Source: Bradyrhizobium sp. WSM1417 (GTDB taxonomy: Bacteria; Pseudomonadota; Alphaproteobacteria; Rhizobiales; Xanthobacteraceae). From it: 64,000 nt of DNA. This document shows, piece by piece, positions 25,218 to 33,378 of this stretch. Numbering within the stretch: position 1 is the stretch's first letter; every line of letters starts with the position of its first letter. A program made the translations under genes and the position numbers. Location of the stretch: assembly GCF_000515415.1 (NCBI RefSeq), contig NZ_KI911783.1:4516392-4580391 (forward strand), given 5' to 3'. Below the pieces are notes generated by a model. It did not search any database. It was given only the letters and a program-made list of their open reading frames with translations, and was not told the origin of the DNA.

Positions 25218-25243
25218 GGAACGAGGCCCGGGGCTCAATCGTT
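25218..25243 (+). promoter_or_regulatory. EcfG-type general stress promoter
   Basis: GGAAC at 25218-25222 and CGTT at 25240-25243 are separated by 17 bases, the consensus for sigma-EcfG promoters in Rhizobiales. The next gene on the strand starts 57 bases downstream at 25300. Confidence 0.6.
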
Positions 25244-25299
25244 GTGAACAACCCGCGGCGGCGCGATGCACCGCGGTTTCGTCAAACGGGAGAACGCCC

Positions 25300-25485
25300 A
25301 TGATGACCGAGGTCCAGGTCCACACCGTCGCGCGCCAGATGTTGGAACAGCACGGTTTTGCGGCGATCGCGAAGGCCGCGGAACAGGCCAGGGCTTGCGA
25401 GGGCCGCGGCGAGGCCGATGAGGCCAAAGAGTGGCGTCACCTCGCCGACGCGATGAAGATCATCCGCGGTCCGCACCAGAGCTGA
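25300..25485 (+). CDS. Small hypothetical protein, putative general stress gene
   Basis: A 61-residue, mostly helical cytoplasmic protein (VHTVARQMLEQHGFAAIAKAAEQARACEGRGEADEAKEWRHLADAMKIIRG). No named family was recognised. GGGAG lies seven bases before ATG 25300; ATG 25303 is a second possible start. An EcfG-type promoter lies 57 bases upstream, so expression in stationary phase or under osmotic or oxidative stress is likely. Confidence 0.65.
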   Translation: MMTEVQVHTVARQMLEQHGFAAIAKAAEQARACEGRGEADEAKEWRHLADAMKIIRGPHQS

Positions 25486-25513
25486 CACTCCCGCGCGTCA
25501 AGGCTCCCCGCGT

Positions 25514-25765
25514 TCAACGCTCCCCGCGATCCGCGCCCTGCGGTGATGTGCGATGCTGCGTCTGCGGCTGGGAGCGCTCGCCCGTTTCCTTGCAGGGCAG
25601 CGGCTCCCACGAGCCGTCCGGCGCCTGCTGATAAGCGCTGCACGATGACGACGAGGTCGATTTGTCCTCGCCCTTCTGGGCGTCGGAATTCTTCGCCAGC
25701 ACGGGCGCAGTCAGGATCGTGGCGACGGCAAACGCCACAGCGAGAAGGACATGGTTGATCCGCAT
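25514..25765 (-). CDS. Small secreted hypothetical protein
   Basis: An 83-residue protein with a signal peptide (MRINHVLLAVAFAVATILTAPVLA) and a hydrophilic mature part rich in Ser, Gln and charged residues with two Cys (SSSSCSAYQQAPDGSWEPLPCKE) that could form a disulfide. Function is unknown. It converges on the 25300 gene. Confidence 0.55.
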   Translation of the reverse strand: MRINHVLLAVAFAVATILTAPVLAKNSDAQKGEDKSTSSSSCSAYQQAPDGSWEPLPCKETGERSQPQTQHRTSPQGADRGER

Positions 25766-25874
25766 GGGGCTCCCCTGTTCGAATTCGAAGAGAGCCGCAT
25801 GCTGGCGAGAATTGTGACGATTATTGGCCGAGGCAAAAGTTCCGGCGCGGCGTGCTTAACGCCGCGCGACAACG

Positions 25875-26264
25875 CTAGCCGCCCTTGCTGCGGATCAGGC
25901 CGGCGAGGTTAGTCTTCTGGGCCTCGCACCAGCTGGGCATGCCGAGGCGGCGTTGGTTGAGGTCGGTCGCCTGGGTGGCCACCGCGACCTCGGCCATCAG
26001 ATCGTCGTCCTGCTTCTCGCCCAATTTGCCGCCGGTGTGCATCCAGGCGATCGCCTTGCGGACCTTCTCGGTGGTGCCTTCGGGCAGCTGCATCTGCTCC
26101 GCCTTCTGCACCAGATCCTGGTAGACGACATCAGTGCCGGGACATTCGACCTTGGCGGCGAAGGCCTGCAAGACCAACGTGACATAGGTCGAACGTGGAT
26201 GGTCGGCCGCTTGGGCCGGCGCTGCCAGCAGCAACAGGGCCGTCATCAGAAAACCAGTGCGCAT
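25875..26264 (-). CDS. Secreted hypothetical protein
   Basis: A 129-residue protein with a signal peptide (about residues 1-19, ending AQAA) and a helical mature domain with two cysteines (AKVECPGTDVVY and MPSWCEAQKTN). The pattern resembles small periplasmic proteins common in Bradyrhizobium, but no named family was recognised. It is monocistronic, with the next gene on the same strand starting about 320 bp upstream. Confidence 0.6.
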   Translation of the reverse strand: MRTGFLMTALLLLAAPAQAADHPRSTYVTLVLQAFAAKVECPGTDVVYQDLVQKAEQMQLPEGTTEKVRKAIAWMHTGGKLGEKQDDDLMAEVAVATQATDLNQRRLGMPSWCEAQKTNLAGLIRSKGG

Positions 26265-26356
26265 CCTTGGTACCTCCCCGAATTTTCGAGAAGGCTAGCG
26301 GCTGCCGCGCCGGTCTGCAATGGGGATAGCGTGCGGCTGCGAAGACGGCCGGCGGG

Positions 26357-26587
26357 CTAGCGCCGCCAGGCCGGCACCGGATCGAGCGGCGTGCGATAGA
26401 CCTCTTTGTGATCGCGGTCGGTGACGCGCACAGCGCAACCCTTGCTTTGCAGCTCGGGCTTCACCTGCGACAGCTCGGTGGCCAATTGAACAGCGCGATC
26501 AGAGGCGACCTCGATGTCTTCGAGGATGATGCCGCCCTGGTTCTTGAACTCTTCACCAACCACGAGATCGAAGGAATAGTAAGGCAT
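26357..26587 (-). CDS. DUF6894-like small protein
   Basis: A 76-residue cytoplasmic protein beginning MPYYSFDLVVGEEFKNQGGIILEDIEVASDRAVQLATEL, which fits the DUF6894 pattern (Y-F-D-L, then G-x-x-L-x-D and an Ala-rich helix). Function of the family is unknown. Confidence 0.65.
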   Translation of the reverse strand: MPYYSFDLVVGEEFKNQGGIILEDIEVASDRAVQLATELSQVKPELQSKGCAVRVTDRDHKEVYRTPLDPVPAWRR

Positions 26588-26965
26588 CCGAATTCCCCGG
26601 TGTGACGAATTGAGCTTCGGGTGGACGTTTCAACACATGACCGATGGTACCACTGAGTCGATGTTTATCGAATGAACGGCGCGCGCAATCTCTGTGCTTA
26701 TGGCGCAGAAATGATGTGCAGCATTCAAGCGTGTTAAGATTTTATTAAATATGTCGGCGTGATCATGGGGCATGGAATTGCAGCAGAACCGGGCTCCGGG
26801 AACCGGCAGCTGCAAGAGAAGGCCGCCGGCATAAATCCCGACGGCCTTTTCTCTTGATCGCAAACGATCGAACCGCCGCCTCCCGTAGTCATCCGGAGTC
26901 AACGCATCACATCGACTCGGACAGCATCGCTGGCGCGACGCGTCGTGTCGTCGCGTGACGATGGT
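26588..26965. other. 378-bp intergenic region with CtrA-like motif and terminator-like hairpin
   Basis: No convincing gene. At 26734-26748 stands TTAA-GATTTTA-TTAA, a CtrA-type match, although the AT-rich spacer raises the chance of coincidence. At 26814-26855 AAGAGAAGGCCG pairs with CGGCCTT-TT-CTCTT, a terminator-like hairpin on the plus strand. Two very short frames lie between (ATG 26765, 31 codons; ATG 26773, 20 codons). The arrangement could be an independent small RNA or micro-peptide unit of about 110 bases. Confidence 0.35.
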
Positions 26966-27985
26966 TCAGCGCAGCGGCATTGGCGGGCGTACGACGGGTC
27001 CGTCGTCATCGGCAACGGCTTGCGTCGTCATGGCAGCTGGCGGTGGGACTGCTGCAGCCTGCGAAGGCGGCGGCGGAGCGAGCGGCGCGGGCGGATAAGC
27101 CGGCATGTAGGTGTGCGACACGACCGGCTTGGGCTTGCGAACCGGCGGCGCCGCTGGTCGCGGCGGCAGCGCGGACATTTGCGCGCGCGGATCGACGCGC
27201 GGCTTCGCATCGGCCACCGGCTTCGGCGCGGGCGGCTTCGCCATCTCGCGTGCCATCTGCTCCTGCCCGGCCTTCAACTCGGCGATGTTGGCCTTGAGCT
27301 GCTCGATCTGTTGCGCCATCGCGGCGAGATCGCGCGTCATCGACTGCACCGATTGTACAGGATCGGGTTGTGTTGCCGTGGGCACTGCTGCTGCAACCTG
27401 GGTTGCAGGCGGAGCCGCAGATTGATCGACCGCTTGATCCGTTGTGGCTTGATCCGCTGCGGCCTGGTCCGCAGGCGGCGCAGCCTGTGCGGCGGCGAGC
27501 GGTGCCGTCTGCGACGTCGAAGGCAGCAGCGACGCCAATGCCGGCGTCCATTCGGTGAGCATCTGTCTTGCGGTGTCGCCATGTTTTTCCCAGGCGATAG
27601 TGGCGCCCGCGCTTCCGCCCGCAAACAGCATCGTGACGAACGCGCCGCGCAGCCATTTGCCGGCCGAGGACCGCTTCTGCCGGCTGAGACCATCACCGGC
27701 CGCAACGCGCACGGCGGTGTCGACCGACGGCGCTGCCGCCTGCGGCTCCACGAGGGGACTGAACTTCGGCTCCGGATTCGTTCTGGATTTCAGCGTGAAC
27801 GCCGGATCTATCTTGGGCTCCGGACGGGCCGTGATCTCAGGCGCGAGCGCGGGCGCGACGCTGAGAGGGCGCGAGGCCAGCACAATGTCAGGCGAAATCT
27901 GCACGGCGTCGTGCGGGTCGTTGTTCGTGACCGTGTCCTTCACGATCTCATCGACGATTTGCCGAGAGTTCAGCGTCGCGAGCAT
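26966..27985 (-). CDS. Hypothetical membrane-anchored, proline/alanine-rich coiled-coil protein
   Basis: A 339-residue protein: cytoplasmic N-terminus of about 100 residues, one membrane segment (about 108-130, WLRGAFVTMLFAGGSAGATIAW), an Ala/Gln-rich periplasmic linker, a short coiled coil (SMTRDLAAMAQQIEQLKANIAELKAGQEQMAREM), and a Pro-rich tail. ATG 27985 follows AAGGAG; open codons upstream are spurious. The architecture matches the protein at 47651-48775, so they are probably paralogues. Function is unknown; an envelope-spanning or scaffold role is possible. Confidence 0.7.
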   Translation of the reverse strand: MLATLNSRQIVDEIVKDTVTNNDPHDAVQISPDIVLASRPLSVAPALAPEITARPEPKIDPAFTLKSRTNPEPKFSPLVEPQAAAPSVDTAVRVAAGDGLSRQKRSSAGKWLRGAFVTMLFAGGSAGATIAWEKHGDTARQMLTEWTPALASLLPSTSQTAPLAAAQAAPPADQAAADQATTDQAVDQSAAPPATQVAAAVPTATQPDPVQSVQSMTRDLAAMAQQIEQLKANIAELKAGQEQMAREMAKPPAPKPVADAKPRVDPRAQMSALPPRPAAPPVRKPKPVVSHTYMPAYPPAPLAPPPPSQAAAVPPPAAMTTQAVADDDGPVVRPPMPLR

Positions 27986-28154
27986 CGCAGCTCCTTTGAA
28001 GCCTGGGTATTTTGAAGCCCAGGTGTTGAGTAGTTGAAGTGTTGGCCGTCCGCATTGGCGCGAGCAGATCCGTGAGGTGAGCCCATCCAATTCCCCGAGG
28101 CCCAAGCACATGACGCACGAGTCCAGCCGGGTTTGACCAAAGCAAGGCGAGGGG

Positions 28155-28958
28155 ATGGAGACTGTGCGACGCTCTTGCGCCGTTTGTGGTGATGGAACCC
28201 GGTTGATCAAACACGCGCAATTGTTCCGCAATGCCTTGTTTTCAGCACGATTTTGGCAGCATCTGGCGTTGCTGGGGGTGCTGCTATCGCTATCGGGGCC
28301 GGCGGTGCCAAGATCCTTATTCGTTCTATTCGTCCTTGCCATGCTTCCGTTGGGCGGCTGCATGCAGACAACGCTTTCGCCATCGACAGATGCGAGCATG
28401 ACGCCGCGCGACCGGCAGTTGCTGGCGCATACGCCGTACGCGCAGGCGAACGTGCCCGAGCAATATCTCCGTCACATCGTCGATTATCCGCGCAAGGAGC
28501 AGCCGGGCACGATCCTGGTCGATACCGATGCGCGGTATCTCTATTTCGTGCTGCCCGAAGGCAAGGCGATCCGCTACGGCGTTGCGGTCGGCGAGGAAGC
28601 CATGGCGTTCTCCGGGGTCGCGCGGGTCGGTCGTCTGGCGGAATGGCCGGACTGGGTTCCGACGGCGGACATCCAGGCGCGGCTCGGACCCTATCCGGCG
28701 CGCGTGCCCGGCGGTCCCGCCAATCCGCTCGGCGCGCGGGGCATCTATCTCTATGCCGGCAACAAGGACACGCTCTACCGCATCCACGGCACCAACCAGC
28801 CGGAATATATCGGGCAGGCGATCTCGTCCGGATGCATCCGGATGCGCAACGAGGACGTGATCGATCTCTATGACCGGGTGAAGCTCAATTCAATGGTCGT
28901 GGTGCTGCCGCCAGGACAGAACGCGCAGGTCGAGGCGCGGCCCAGTTGGCGCGGGTGA
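28155..28958 (+). CDS. L,D-transpeptidase (YkuD domain) lipoprotein
   Basis: A YkuD-domain enzyme that forms 3-3 peptidoglycan cross-links or attaches proteins to the wall. The catalytic block is present: RIHGTNQPEYIGQAISSGCIRM with His and nucleophile Cys, in a domain that starts near GTILVDTDARYLYFVL. A lipobox LPLGGC (Cys at residue 69 from ATG 28155) indicates a lipoprotein. GTG 28305 (VPRSLFVLFVLAMLPLGGC) gives a better-sized lipoprotein signal and may be the real start; the ATG start would put a second hydrophobic segment before it. Confidence 0.85.
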   Translation: METVRRSCAVCGDGTRLIKHAQLFRNALFSARFWQHLALLGVLLSLSGPAVPRSLFVLFVLAMLPLGGCMQTTLSPSTDASMTPRDRQLLAHTPYAQANVPEQYLRHIVDYPRKEQPGTILVDTDARYLYFVLPEGKAIRYGVAVGEEAMAFSGVARVGRLAEWPDWVPTADIQARLGPYPARVPGGPANPLGARGIYLYAGNKDTLYRIHGTNQPEYIGQAISSGCIRMRNEDVIDLYDRVKLNSMVVVLPPGQNAQVEARPSWRG

Positions 28959-28965
28959 GGTCGCC

Positions 28966-29394
28966 CTAGTTCTCGGGACGGGCAATGCGCCATTGCAGCG
29001 TCGTGGCATTGCCGTTGGCCTCGCCCGGCGCCTTGTCGGCCGGCGAGGTGTAGAGCGGACGATAGCGATATGCCCACATCTTGCTGCCGTCGTTGCGGTT
29101 GATCACGGTGAAGTCGCCGATCGCCTTGGCATCCGCCGTTGCGGATAGCGGAACCCAGCTCTCGACGCATTTGCCGTTGCAGTTCGATGTCTTGCCGGTG
29201 GTATCGCGCTCGTAATAGTAGAGCGTCATGCCATTGAGGTCGACGAGCGTGGGGCCCTGCTTGGTCAGGATCACTTTCGCCGGTGAGGTCGCGGGCTTCG
29301 GCGGAGGAGGGGCATCGCCGCCGCCACGGCCATTCGCGAGCGCCGGAGCGGCCGAGAGCGCGATCGCCGCCGCCGCAATGAGGAACCTGAACAT
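28966..29394 (-). CDS. Secreted protein with Yx(FWY)xxD-type repeats (COG4315-like)
   Basis: A 142-residue exported protein: signal peptide (MFRFLIAAAAIALSAAPALA), Gly/Pro-rich linker, then LVDLNGMTLYYYERDTTGKTSNCNGKCVESWVPL and a second repeat at MWAYRYRPLYTSPADKAPGEANG. This is the pattern of the predicted lipoprotein family COG4315, function unknown. A CtrA-type motif sits about 23 bp upstream of the start. Confidence 0.75.
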   Translation of the reverse strand: MFRFLIAAAAIALSAAPALANGRGGGDAPPPPKPATSPAKVILTKQGPTLVDLNGMTLYYYERDTTGKTSNCNGKCVESWVPLSATADAKAIGDFTVINRNDGSKMWAYRYRPLYTSPADKAPGEANGNATTLQWRIARPEN

Positions 29395-29416
29395 CCGAAA
29401 CTCCAGACCGGCAAAG

Positions 29417-29431
29417 TTAATCGCGCGTTAA
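29417..29431 (-). promoter_or_regulatory. CtrA-type binding site
   Basis: TTAA-TCGCGCG-TTAA, a perfect TTAA-N7-TTAA with a GC-rich spacer, lies 23 bases upstream of the secreted COG4315-like gene start. Confidence 0.5.
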
Positions 29432-29573
29432 ACGCCGAATGCCGCCGACCGTAACAGCCGAAGGTTAGTTCCTGGTTTCGCGATCCTGCGACAATGAGGG
29501 GTAGAATTACGGGGCTTTCTGTCTTGGCGCGTTTTCTTGACGCGAACCGGTATCCACTTCGCTCGAAAACGCT

Positions 29574-30038
29574 CTATGCCTGCACCTCGCGCAATGGGGC
29601 GCGGCTGAGCTCGTTGCCGGCGGCGATGGCCTTGTGCAGGAGGCGCATCAGCTCCTCACCTTCCTTCGCGCTGAGGCCGCGCAGCATGATGCGTTGCGCG
29701 GATTCGACAGCCGGTGTGATCTTGCGCAGCGTGCGGCGGCCTTCGTCGGTGATCTCGAGCTCGCGGGCACGACGGTCGCGGCGCGAAGCGCGGCGCTCCG
29801 CGAGTCCCTTCTGCACGAGGCGGTCGATCACGCCGGTGATGGTGGTGCGGTCGTAGGCAATCAATCCTGCGAGCGTCACCTGGTCGAGTCCCGGATTGGC
29901 CTTGATGGTCGCGAGCGCGGCATATTGCACCGGCGTGAGGTCGAAGCCGGCATCCCCGACCTCGGCCAGAAACACCGCCACCGCGATCTGCTGGAATCGG
30001 CGCGCCAGATGTCCGGGCATGTCGTTGTTGTCTTTCAC
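29574..30038 (-). CDS. MarR-family regulator (MobR-like)
   Basis: About 154 residues with the MarR winged helix: FDLTPVQYAALATIKANPGLDQVTLAGLIAYDRTTITGVIDRLVQKGLAERRASRRDRRARELEIT. GTG 30038 is chosen because GGAG stands seven bases before it; 26 upstream codons in frame cross the operator and are unlikely to be used. It is divergent from a 3-hydroxybenzoate 4-hydroxylase-like gene. In Comamonas testosteroni a MarR protein (MobR) represses the equivalent gene mobA, so the same role is inferred here. Confidence 0.85.
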   Translation of the reverse strand: MKDNNDMPGHLARRFQQIAVAVFLAEVGDAGFDLTPVQYAALATIKANPGLDQVTLAGLIAYDRTTITGVIDRLVQKGLAERRASRRDRRARELEITDEGRRTLRKITPAVESAQRIMLRGLSAKEGEELMRLLHKAIAAGNELSRAPLREVQA

Positions 30039-30082
30039 CGAATTTCTCCGTTGGGGCGGGACGGCCGGGCATCGTTGACAAC

Positions 30083-30101
30083 TATACTGATAGTCAGCAT
30101 A
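30083..30101. promoter_or_regulatory. Probable MarR operator
   Basis: TATACTGA and TCAGCATA form an inverted repeat (7 of 8 positions) with a three-base centre, between the MarR gene and the divergent hydroxylase. TTGACA at 30075-30080 just before it may be the -35 of the hydroxylase promoter, placing the operator in the spacer. Confidence 0.5.
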
Positions 30102-30142
30102 CTGAGCAATATCCAAACAGAACGTTTCCGGGAGAGGTGCTC

Positions 30143-32065
30143 ATGCAATTCCATCTCAATGGATTTCAGCCGGGCGACCCTGAAATCGCAGATCCCGCCG
30201 CGCGCATTCAGCCTTCTGGCGCAACGGGCGCCGCGCCTGAAGAGGTCGATGTCCTCATCGTCGGCTGTGGCCCTGCGGGCCTGACGCTCGCGGCCCAGCT
30301 TGCGCAGTTTGCTGACATCAAGACCTGCATCGTCGAGCAGAAGCCGGGCCGCTTGCTGGTCGGTCAGGCCGACGGCATCGCATGCCGCACCATGGAGATG
30401 TTTCACGCCTTCGGATTCAGCGAGCGCGTCCTGAAGGAAGCCTGCTGGGTGAACGAGACGACATTCTGGAAGCCGGACGAGCGCATGCCGGAAAATATTG
30501 TCCGCAGTGGCCGGGTGCAGGACGTCGAGGACGGTTTGTCGGAATTCCCTCACGTCATTCTCAACCAGGCGCGCATCCATGACGGCTTTCTCGATGCCAT
30601 GCGCAAGGCGCCGGCCAGGCTCGAGCCCCATTACAGCCGGCGCCTGCTCGACCTTCAGGTCGATCCGGCCGCGGGTCCCGCCGACCATGCTGTGACGGCG
30701 CGGCTCGAACGGGTCGATGCCGAGAACGAAGGCAAGATCGAGACGATCAAGGCGCGCTACGTCGTCGGCTGCGACGGCGCCCGCAGCACGGTGCGCAAAT
30801 CGATCGGTCGCGAGTTGCTCGGCGATTCCGCCAATCATGCCTGGGGCGTGATGGACGTGCTGGCGGTGACCGATTTTCCCGACATCCGCTTCAAGGCCCT
30901 GATCCAGTCGGCAAAGGACGGCAGCCTGCTGATCATTCCGCGCGAGGGCGGTTACATGGTCCGCCTCTATGTCGAGCTCGCCAAGCTCGACATCGGCGAG
31001 CGCGTCGCCAACCGCAACATCACCGCCGATGACGTGATCGCGAAGGCGCAGCGGATCCTGAAGCCGCATACGCTCGACGTGAAGGAGATCGCGTGGTGGT
31101 CGGTCTACGAGATCGGCCAACGACTGACCGACAAGTTCGACGACGTGCCGGAGACCGAGGTCGCGACGCGGCTGCCGCGGATATTCATCGCCGGCGATGC
31201 CTGCCACACCCACAGCCCGAAGGCGGGGCAGGGCATGAACGTCTCGATGCAGGATGCCTTCAATCTCGGCTGGAAGCTCGCTGCCGTTTTGCGGAAGCAG
31301 TCTGCGCCGAGCCTGCTGCATTCCTATTCGGTCGAGCGCCAGGCGGTTGCGAAAGAGCTGATCGATTTCGACCGGGAATGGGCGGGGATTCTTGCGTCCG
31401 CCGCCAAGGCCGGCGGCGCCGATGCCGCCCAGACGCAGGACTATTTCGTCAGGCACGGTCGCTACACCGCGGGCACGGCGACGCATTACCGCCCGTCGGT
31501 TCTGACCGGCGCTACGTCGCACCAGCGTCTCGCGCAAGGCTTCGTCATCGGCACGCGCTTTCATTCCGCACCGGTGATCCGGCTTGCGGATGCCAAGCCG
31601 GTGCATCTCGGTCACGCAGCGCCCGCGGATGGCCGCTTCCGCATCTACGCTTTCTCCGGCGCGGAAGATCCCGCAGCAGCCGGTTCGGCCATTCGCGCCT
31701 TGTGCAATTTCCTATCGGAGGCCGGGGAGTCGCCGGTCCGGCGTTACACGCCCGCGGCCGCCGACATCGACAGCGTGATCGATCTGCGGGCGGTCTTCCA
31801 GCAGGATCATCGCGAGCTCGCCGTCGAGGCTATGCCCGCGCTGCTGCTTCCGCGCAAGGGCCGCTACGGCCTGATCGACTACGAGAAGATGTTCTGTCCG
31901 GACCTCAAGAATGGTCAGGACGTTTTCACCATGCGCGGTATCGATCGCAAGGCCGGCTGCATGGTCGTGGTGCGGCCGGATCAGTATGTCGCGACCGTGC
32001 TGCCGCTCGATGATTTTGCTGCGCTTGCTGCGTACTTCGACGGCTTCATGCTGCAAGTGAATTGA
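30143..32065 (+). CDS. mobA: FAD-dependent aromatic hydroxylase, 3-hydroxybenzoate 4-monooxygenase-like
   Basis: A 640-residue class A flavoprotein monooxygenase. The FAD dinucleotide fold GCGPAG is at residues 41-46, the DG motif is in VVGCDGARSTVRKSIG, and the second FAD motif is RIFIAGDACHTHSPKAGQGMNVSMQDAFNLGWKL. The C-terminal thioredoxin-like domain of the phenol hydroxylase/MobA group is present, which explains the length. Expected reaction: NADPH- and O2-dependent hydroxylation of 3-hydroxybenzoate to protocatechuate. The divergent MarR gene supports the call. ATG 30143 sits eight bases after GGAG. Other phenolic substrates remain possible. Confidence 0.8.
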   Translation: MQFHLNGFQPGDPEIADPAARIQPSGATGAAPEEVDVLIVGCGPAGLTLAAQLAQFADIKTCIVEQKPGRLLVGQADGIACRTMEMFHAFGFSERVLKEACWVNETTFWKPDERMPENIVRSGRVQDVEDGLSEFPHVILNQARIHDGFLDAMRKAPARLEPHYSRRLLDLQVDPAAGPADHAVTARLERVDAENEGKIETIKARYVVGCDGARSTVRKSIGRELLGDSANHAWGVMDVLAVTDFPDIRFKALIQSAKDGSLLIIPREGGYMVRLYVELAKLDIGERVANRNITADDVIAKAQRILKPHTLDVKEIAWWSVYEIGQRLTDKFDDVPETEVATRLPRIFIAGDACHTHSPKAGQGMNVSMQDAFNLGWKLAAVLRKQSAPSLLHSYSVERQAVAKELIDFDREWAGILASAAKAGGADAAQTQDYFVRHGRYTAGTATHYRPSVLTGATSHQRLAQGFVIGTRFHSAPVIRLADAKPVHLGHAAPADGRFRIYAFSGAEDPAAAGSAIRALCNFLSEAGESPVRRYTPAAADIDSVIDLRAVFQQDHRELAVEAMPALLLPRKGRYGLIDYEKMFCPDLKNGQDVFTMRGIDRKAGCMVVVRPDQYVATVLPLDDFAALAAYFDGFMLQVN

Positions 32066-32169
32066 CGGGCCGGCGGCGCCCTTAATCGCTGTGTCGATGA
32101 ACGGCGAATGAATATTGAACCGCGCGCGGCATCCGTCTCGATCTTTTGGCGGATGAGACCTTCGTACGC

Positions 32170-32194
32170 GGAACGCCCGTTCCGCTTGCGCGTT
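32170..32194 (+). promoter_or_regulatory. EcfG-type general stress promoter
   Basis: GGAAC at 32170-32174, 16 bases, then CGTT at 32191-32194. The start codon is 27 bases downstream, with the GAGGAG ribosome-binding site between. Confidence 0.65.
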
Positions 32195-32220
32195 CCGACT
32201 CGAAAGAGGAGGACTACGCC

Positions 32221-33204
32221 ATGAAATTCCGAAACGTGTTGTTAGCCGCATTGCTGCTCGCCCCGACCGCCGCACTGGCCGCACCGGGCATGGTCACCGT
32301 CTCGACCGGCCTGCGCGCCGGGCCGGGGCCGGGCTTTCCGCTGGTCGATCGCATCCCCGAGGGCGCCCGCGTCGACATCCATGGTTGCCTGCGCGGCAAC
32401 GCCTGGTGCGACGTGAGCTTCTCGGATGACCGCGGCTGGGTGTCGTCGCAATATCTCGAATATCTCTACCGCAATCACTACGTCTATCTCCCCGACTATG
32501 TCGACGAGATCGACGTGCCAATCGTCCCCTTCGTGCTGACCTCGTACTGGTCGAGCTATTATCAGGGGCGGCCCTGGTATCGGCGGCATGCCCATTGGAA
32601 TAGCTACTGGACTTCGCATCAGCGCAACGCGATGCGGATGACGATTGATCCGCGCGCGGCTCGGATCGGCCGCGCAGCAACGCGCGATGCGGCGATCGCA
32701 CTCGGGCGCAACGGCGCCAACGCCAACGGGAATGTTAAGGGCGCGGCCACGATCTCCGGCCGTGATGCCATAACGTCACGACACGACGCCGCGATGGCCA
32801 GGCACGAGAATGCGGTGACGACGGACCGGAGCCGTGCGGGACGAAGCGACCGCATCGCGCATGAGCGGACCAATCTTCAGGCCCGCAATCCGCGCGATGC
32901 ACAGGCCCGCATCATGCACGAGCAGGCTGCACACCGCGCGGCTGTGCCTGCGCAGCCGATGGCGCGCCCGCATGAGGCGCCGCGTGTCTCAGCAGCACCG
33001 GCAAGCCGGCCCGCGATGCCGCATGTGGCTCAGCCCAACGTCAGCCACGGCTCGCCGATGAACGCTCATGCCCAAATGCCGGCGCCGCGCGCGGCTGCGC
33101 CTGCGATGCCGCATGGCGGTGGCGGCGCTCCTCACATGAACGCCGCACCGCGTGGCGGCGGTGCGCCGGCCGGCGGCCCGGGTGGCGGCCACCAGAAGCA
33201 CTAG
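32221..33204 (+). CDS. Secreted bacterial SH3-domain protein with His/Pro-rich tail
   Basis: A 327-residue exported protein: signal peptide (about residues 1-20), an SH3-type domain (VTVSTGLRAGPGPGFPLVDRIPEGARVDIHGCLRGNAWCDVSFSDDRGWVSSQYL), a Tyr/Trp-rich segment (NHYVYLPDYVDEIDVP, SYWSSYYQGRPWYRRHAHW), then a long disordered Ala/His/Met/Pro-rich tail. SH3_3 domains often bind peptidoglycan. An EcfG-type promoter lies directly upstream and a strong terminator directly downstream, so it is a single-gene general stress unit. Confidence 0.78.
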   Translation: MKFRNVLLAALLLAPTAALAAPGMVTVSTGLRAGPGPGFPLVDRIPEGARVDIHGCLRGNAWCDVSFSDDRGWVSSQYLEYLYRNHYVYLPDYVDEIDVPIVPFVLTSYWSSYYQGRPWYRRHAHWNSYWTSHQRNAMRMTIDPRAARIGRAATRDAAIALGRNGANANGNVKGAATISGRDAITSRHDAAMARHENAVTTDRSRAGRSDRIAHERTNLQARNPRDAQARIMHEQAAHRAAVPAQPMARPHEAPRVSAAPASRPAMPHVAQPNVSHGSPMNAHAQMPAPRAAAPAMPHGGGGAPHMNAAPRGGGAPAGGPGGGHQKH

Positions 33205-33215
33205 CGTTGCCAACG

Positions 33216-33241
33216 AAAGCCCGGCCCTCGCGCCGGGCTTT
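33216..33241 (+). terminator. Rho-independent terminator after the SH3-domain gene
   Basis: AAAGCCCGGC at 33216-33225 pairs with GCCGGGCTTT at 33232-33241 around a six-base loop. Confidence 0.75.
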
Positions 33242-33378
33242 CTGCTGAGGCCGGACCGGGTTCCGTGCGCGTACAATTTAAGAAAGTTCTTCGCGGGCAG
33301 ATTTCATCGATCGTAATATGTCTACTCAAAGCTGTAAGCATTCCACTCGGGGCAGCGGGGCACGGGAGGATGACGACG

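Noticed and set aside
28203..28210. FixK box at TTGATCAA
   Set aside because: Only 8 bp without the four-base spacer, and inside a coding region.
31093..32013. Open frame of 306 codons within the hydroxylase gene
   Set aside because: Arg-rich overlapping frame; the hydroxylase frame carries the FAD motifs across the same region.
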